64,000 bases of DNA, from assembly GCA_032059445.1 (NCBI GenBank), contig DAMCAP010000014.1, forward strand, positions 6,439-70,438, in the 5' to 3' direction. The notes beneath the pieces were generated by a model that was not told where the DNA came from, did no database searches, and saw only the letters and a list, made by a program, of their open reading frames with translations. How positions within the stretch are numbered: the first letter of the stretch is position 1; each line of letters opens with the position of its first letter. The position numbers and the translations under genes were made by a program. Of the stretch, positions 62,437-64,000 are shown piece after piece. The stretch is from DAMCAP01 sp032059445 (GTDB lineage: Bacteria > Bacillota > Clostridia > Oscillospirales > Ruminococcaceae).

Positions 62437-62474
62437 ATTATAAAACAAGCAACACGACAACAGTGTGTCATGTT
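62437..62474 (-). promoter_or_regulatory. Inverted-repeat element and -10 box upstream of DUF3795-tfoX (also a terminator-like hairpin)
   Basis: Minus strand: AACATGAC-N8-GTCGTGTT (62474-62451), then 8 bases, then TATAAT (62442-62437). The arms extend to CAAGCAACA-GAC/GTC-TGTTGCTTG, followed by TTTT, so it may also terminate the upstream wyl-cdd1 transcript. The same element occurs at 63730-63753. Its 5' edge overlaps the stop codon of the Cdd1-like gene. Confidence 0.6.
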
Positions 62475-62770
62475 GCTTGCGGATATTCTTTATCTTTCCA
62501 ATACCACCATTTTAGTTTTTCAGTCTCATGTGTTTCATTCTCGGCATAATAAACAGCCAATCTGAAAACATATAAAATACATCTGTCCTCTTGGAAACCT
62601 TTAAATAAACAATCTTTCAAATATAATTCCTCGGGGTCTTTTCCTTTTAAGTCGTTGACAGTCTTAATTCCAATATGACACAGATGTTGCTCAATATTTT
62701 TTCCTATTCCGGGGATTATTTTTAAATCCTCGGCACTATTATTCTTATCAGCTTTCATATTCCCTCTCAC
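62468..62770 (-). CDS. Cdd1-type helix-hairpin-helix protein
   Basis: 100 residues. DLKIIPGIGKNIEQHLCHIGI is a helix-hairpin-helix motif, followed by TVNDLKGKDPEELYLKDCLF and EDRCILYVFRLAVYYAENE and the tail LKWWYWKDKEYP, the signature of the small Cdd1 (pathogenicity locus) family, probably DNA-binding. GTG 62770 overlaps the WYL stop by 4 bases (GTGA), so translation is coupled; an ATG at 62758 is the alternative. Confidence 0.85.
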   Translation of the reverse strand: MRGNMKADKNNSAEDLKIIPGIGKNIEQHLCHIGIKTVNDLKGKDPEELYLKDCLFKGFQEDRCILYVFRLAVYYAENETHETEKLKWWYWKDKEYPQAT

Positions 62771-63691
62771 AAAACGGCATCGATAGCATTAACAATATTT
62801 TTCGCCTGCCGTATCCTATCGTCATGTAATGCTTGCGGCTCTAATATTTTAACTTTATCTCCAAAGCTGAATATCCATTCTCGCATATTTTCATAGCTTG
62901 CAAAATCCCATTCAAAAAGCAGCTGATTGCTTTCGTCTATGCGGTAGCAGTCAATCCCGTATTCTTCAATTAAGCGGTGCTTTTCACTTTCTGCAAAAAG
63001 AGCCTTTAGATGCATTGTATTTGATGTGAAATAGCCATCAAACTCCAGTTCGTCTTCAGGTATCTCCCTCACAAAAAAAGTCTCCTCTGCCATTAGCAAC
63101 TCCCAAAGTCGATTTAACTTGAATAAGCGAAATGCTTTTTTTTCTGNNNNNNNNNNTGCAAAATCCGAACACATACCACGATGACCACTTAAAAACTAAG
63201 CGGTACGGCTCTATTTCGCGGTAACTTTCCCCTTGTCCGTAGTAATACCGAAATGAAATAAGGTGTTGTGACCAAATTGCCCTTTTAATTGTTTCAATTT
63301 TGGTGGTCAGTGCGGCTTGATAATGTGATGCTAAATCAATGATAATCATATCCTCGGCAATCACACGGTTTCCCTTGCTCGAAAGTTTATCAAGCAGCTT
63401 TGCAAGATAGGAGGTTTCGGATACGCTGTCGATTCCTTTTAGCCCAGTAAGGATAGTTTGTAGTTCTTCCCCTGTCAAAAGTGACTTGTCGATTTTATAA
63501 CCGTCGGCAATCGAAAGCCCACCACCATAACCCTGTGTAGTAACAATCGGTATTCCTGCTTTACAAATGTCCTCAATGTCACGATTGATTGTCCGTCTTG
63601 ATACTTCAAATCGTTCTGCCAATTCTGGTGCAGTTGTTTTATCCTGCCTCAATAAAATCGTAATGATACCAATTAAGCGGTCAATTTTCAT
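62767..63691 (-). CDS. HTH-WYL transcriptional regulator, interrupted by an assembly gap
   Basis: About 305 residues. The N-terminal HTH_11 domain is MKIDRLIGIITILLRQDKTTAPELAERFEVSRRTINRDIEDIC, in parts LAERFEVSRRTINRDI. The middle SQHLISFRYYYGQGESYREIEPYRLVFKWSSWYVFGFC is the WYL domain, and the rest (EKKAFRLFKLNRLWELLM to VNAIDAVL) is the WYL C-terminal extension. The change of frame at 63147-63156 is the N run. ATG 63691 has AAGGTGG upstream. A likely repressor of its own operon and DUF3795-tfoX. Confidence 0.9.
63147..63156. other. Assembly gap (10 N) inside the WYL regulator gene
   Basis: Ten unknown bases; the WYL gene halves are in different frames either side. Confidence 0.98.
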
Positions 63692-63716
63692 TTTTACTCA
63701 CCACCTTATGGAGATA

Positions 63717-63753
63717 AGTATAACACACAAACACGACAGCATAAGGTCATGTT
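63717..63753 (-). promoter_or_regulatory. Promoter with inverted-repeat operator of the WYL regulator
   Basis: Minus strand: AACATGAC-N8-GTCGTGTT (63753-63730), 7 bases, then TATACT (63722-63717), with no -35 hexamer at the usual place. The dyad takes the -35 position. A near-identical element stands at 62451-62474. Confidence 0.65.
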
Positions 63754-63792
63754 ATGAAATCTCTTTCATCTAATTTGCTTAATCATAGCAAA

Positions 63793-64000
63793 TCAACTCT
63801 GCAATAATACACTTTGTGCTTTATTTACGATCTTTATCTGATCTTCCTCTCCAAATTTCTTATTGTGCAGATCAGAAATATGGGCTATGACAAAGCCATC
63901 AAAATCACTTGGTATATCCTGATTGATATAATCAGATTTTGATAGAACTATACTAGTATTTTGCCAAACGCAAAAACAAACCAGGGCGATGAGCGTAGCA
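63793..64000 (-). pseudogene. Truncated copy of the metallophosphoesterase gene
   Basis: The minus strand encodes LVCFCVWQNTSIVLSKSDY, PSDFDGFVIAHISDLHNKKF and DQIKI, nearly identical to the N-terminal part of the gene at 58836-59687. After DQIKI it diverges (VNKAQSVLLQS) and stops, so the catalytic core is missing. One extra Glu codon (GEEDQ) is present. The 5' end lies beyond the window. Confidence 0.85.

Noticed and set aside
63056..63174. Two overlapping WYL-like genes
   Set aside because: Both halves are pieces of one HTH-WYL gene broken by the 10-N run.

Overview
The window looks like a draft scaffold from an anaerobic, endospore-forming Clostridia, most likely Oscillospirales/Ruminococcaceae (inference). 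The evidence is the spoVAC-AD-AE, gpr, gerW (ytfJ) and spoIIP genes, a single-chain clostridial-type PurL, remA/yicC/gmk/rpoZ synteny, a PrkC-PrpC pair and Gram-positive ribosome-binding sites. Three 10-N assembly gaps (6988-6997, 26157-26166, 63147-63156) interrupt priA, the yceD-like gene and a WYL regulator, so the apparent frame changes there are not biology.

Layout: 1-24.7 kb is a dense, mostly minus-strand housekeeping block. In transcription order it runs der, plsY, gpsA, a HAD phosphatase; then a site-2 protease, scpA, scpB, DUF2953, gerW, dacF, rluB-like and a small acetyltransferase-like gene; then yicC, remA, gmk, rpoZ, coaBC, priA; then def, fmt, yugP-like protease, rsmB, rlmN, prpC, prkC. 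rpmB and a membrane XRE regulator lie on the plus strand. 24.7-30 kb holds an unusual non-coding stretch with a dispersed repeat, then rpmF-yceD, a small P-loop protein, pgi and a second D,D-carboxypeptidase. 30.3-37.3 kb (plus) carries mtaB and purL, both behind structured leaders, and a frameshifted lipoprotein. 37.6-43.7 kb (minus) carries a giant M14-type peptidase, a PadR/DUF2812 module with tandem operator-like repeats, a VOC protein, degV and trmL. 43.9-51.2 kb is a sporulation neighbourhood: a deleted spoIIP, two carbon-nitrogen-hydrolase homologues that lack the catalytic Cys, spoVAC-AD-AE, rpsT and gpr. 51.8-59.7 kb has a CPBP membrane protein, tadA, an S66 peptidase, dcd, msrAB, acetyltransferases, DUF3788 and a metallophosphoesterase.

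59.7-64 kb is an AT-richer accessory scar. It contains relics of an adenine methylase, a conjugative VirB4/TraE-type ATPase and an XRE repressor, plus intact MBL-fold, TfoX-N, DUF3795, Cdd1-type and WYL-regulator genes. It is bounded on both sides by copies of the same metallophosphoesterase gene, the right-hand one truncated. In this segment a 24-bp inverted repeat occurs twice at the same distance from a -10 box, once upstream of the WYL gene and once upstream of DUF3795-tfoX. It is the best candidate here for an undescribed small regulon.

No tRNA, rRNA or CRISPR array was recognised. All family names come from reading motifs; no database search was possible.
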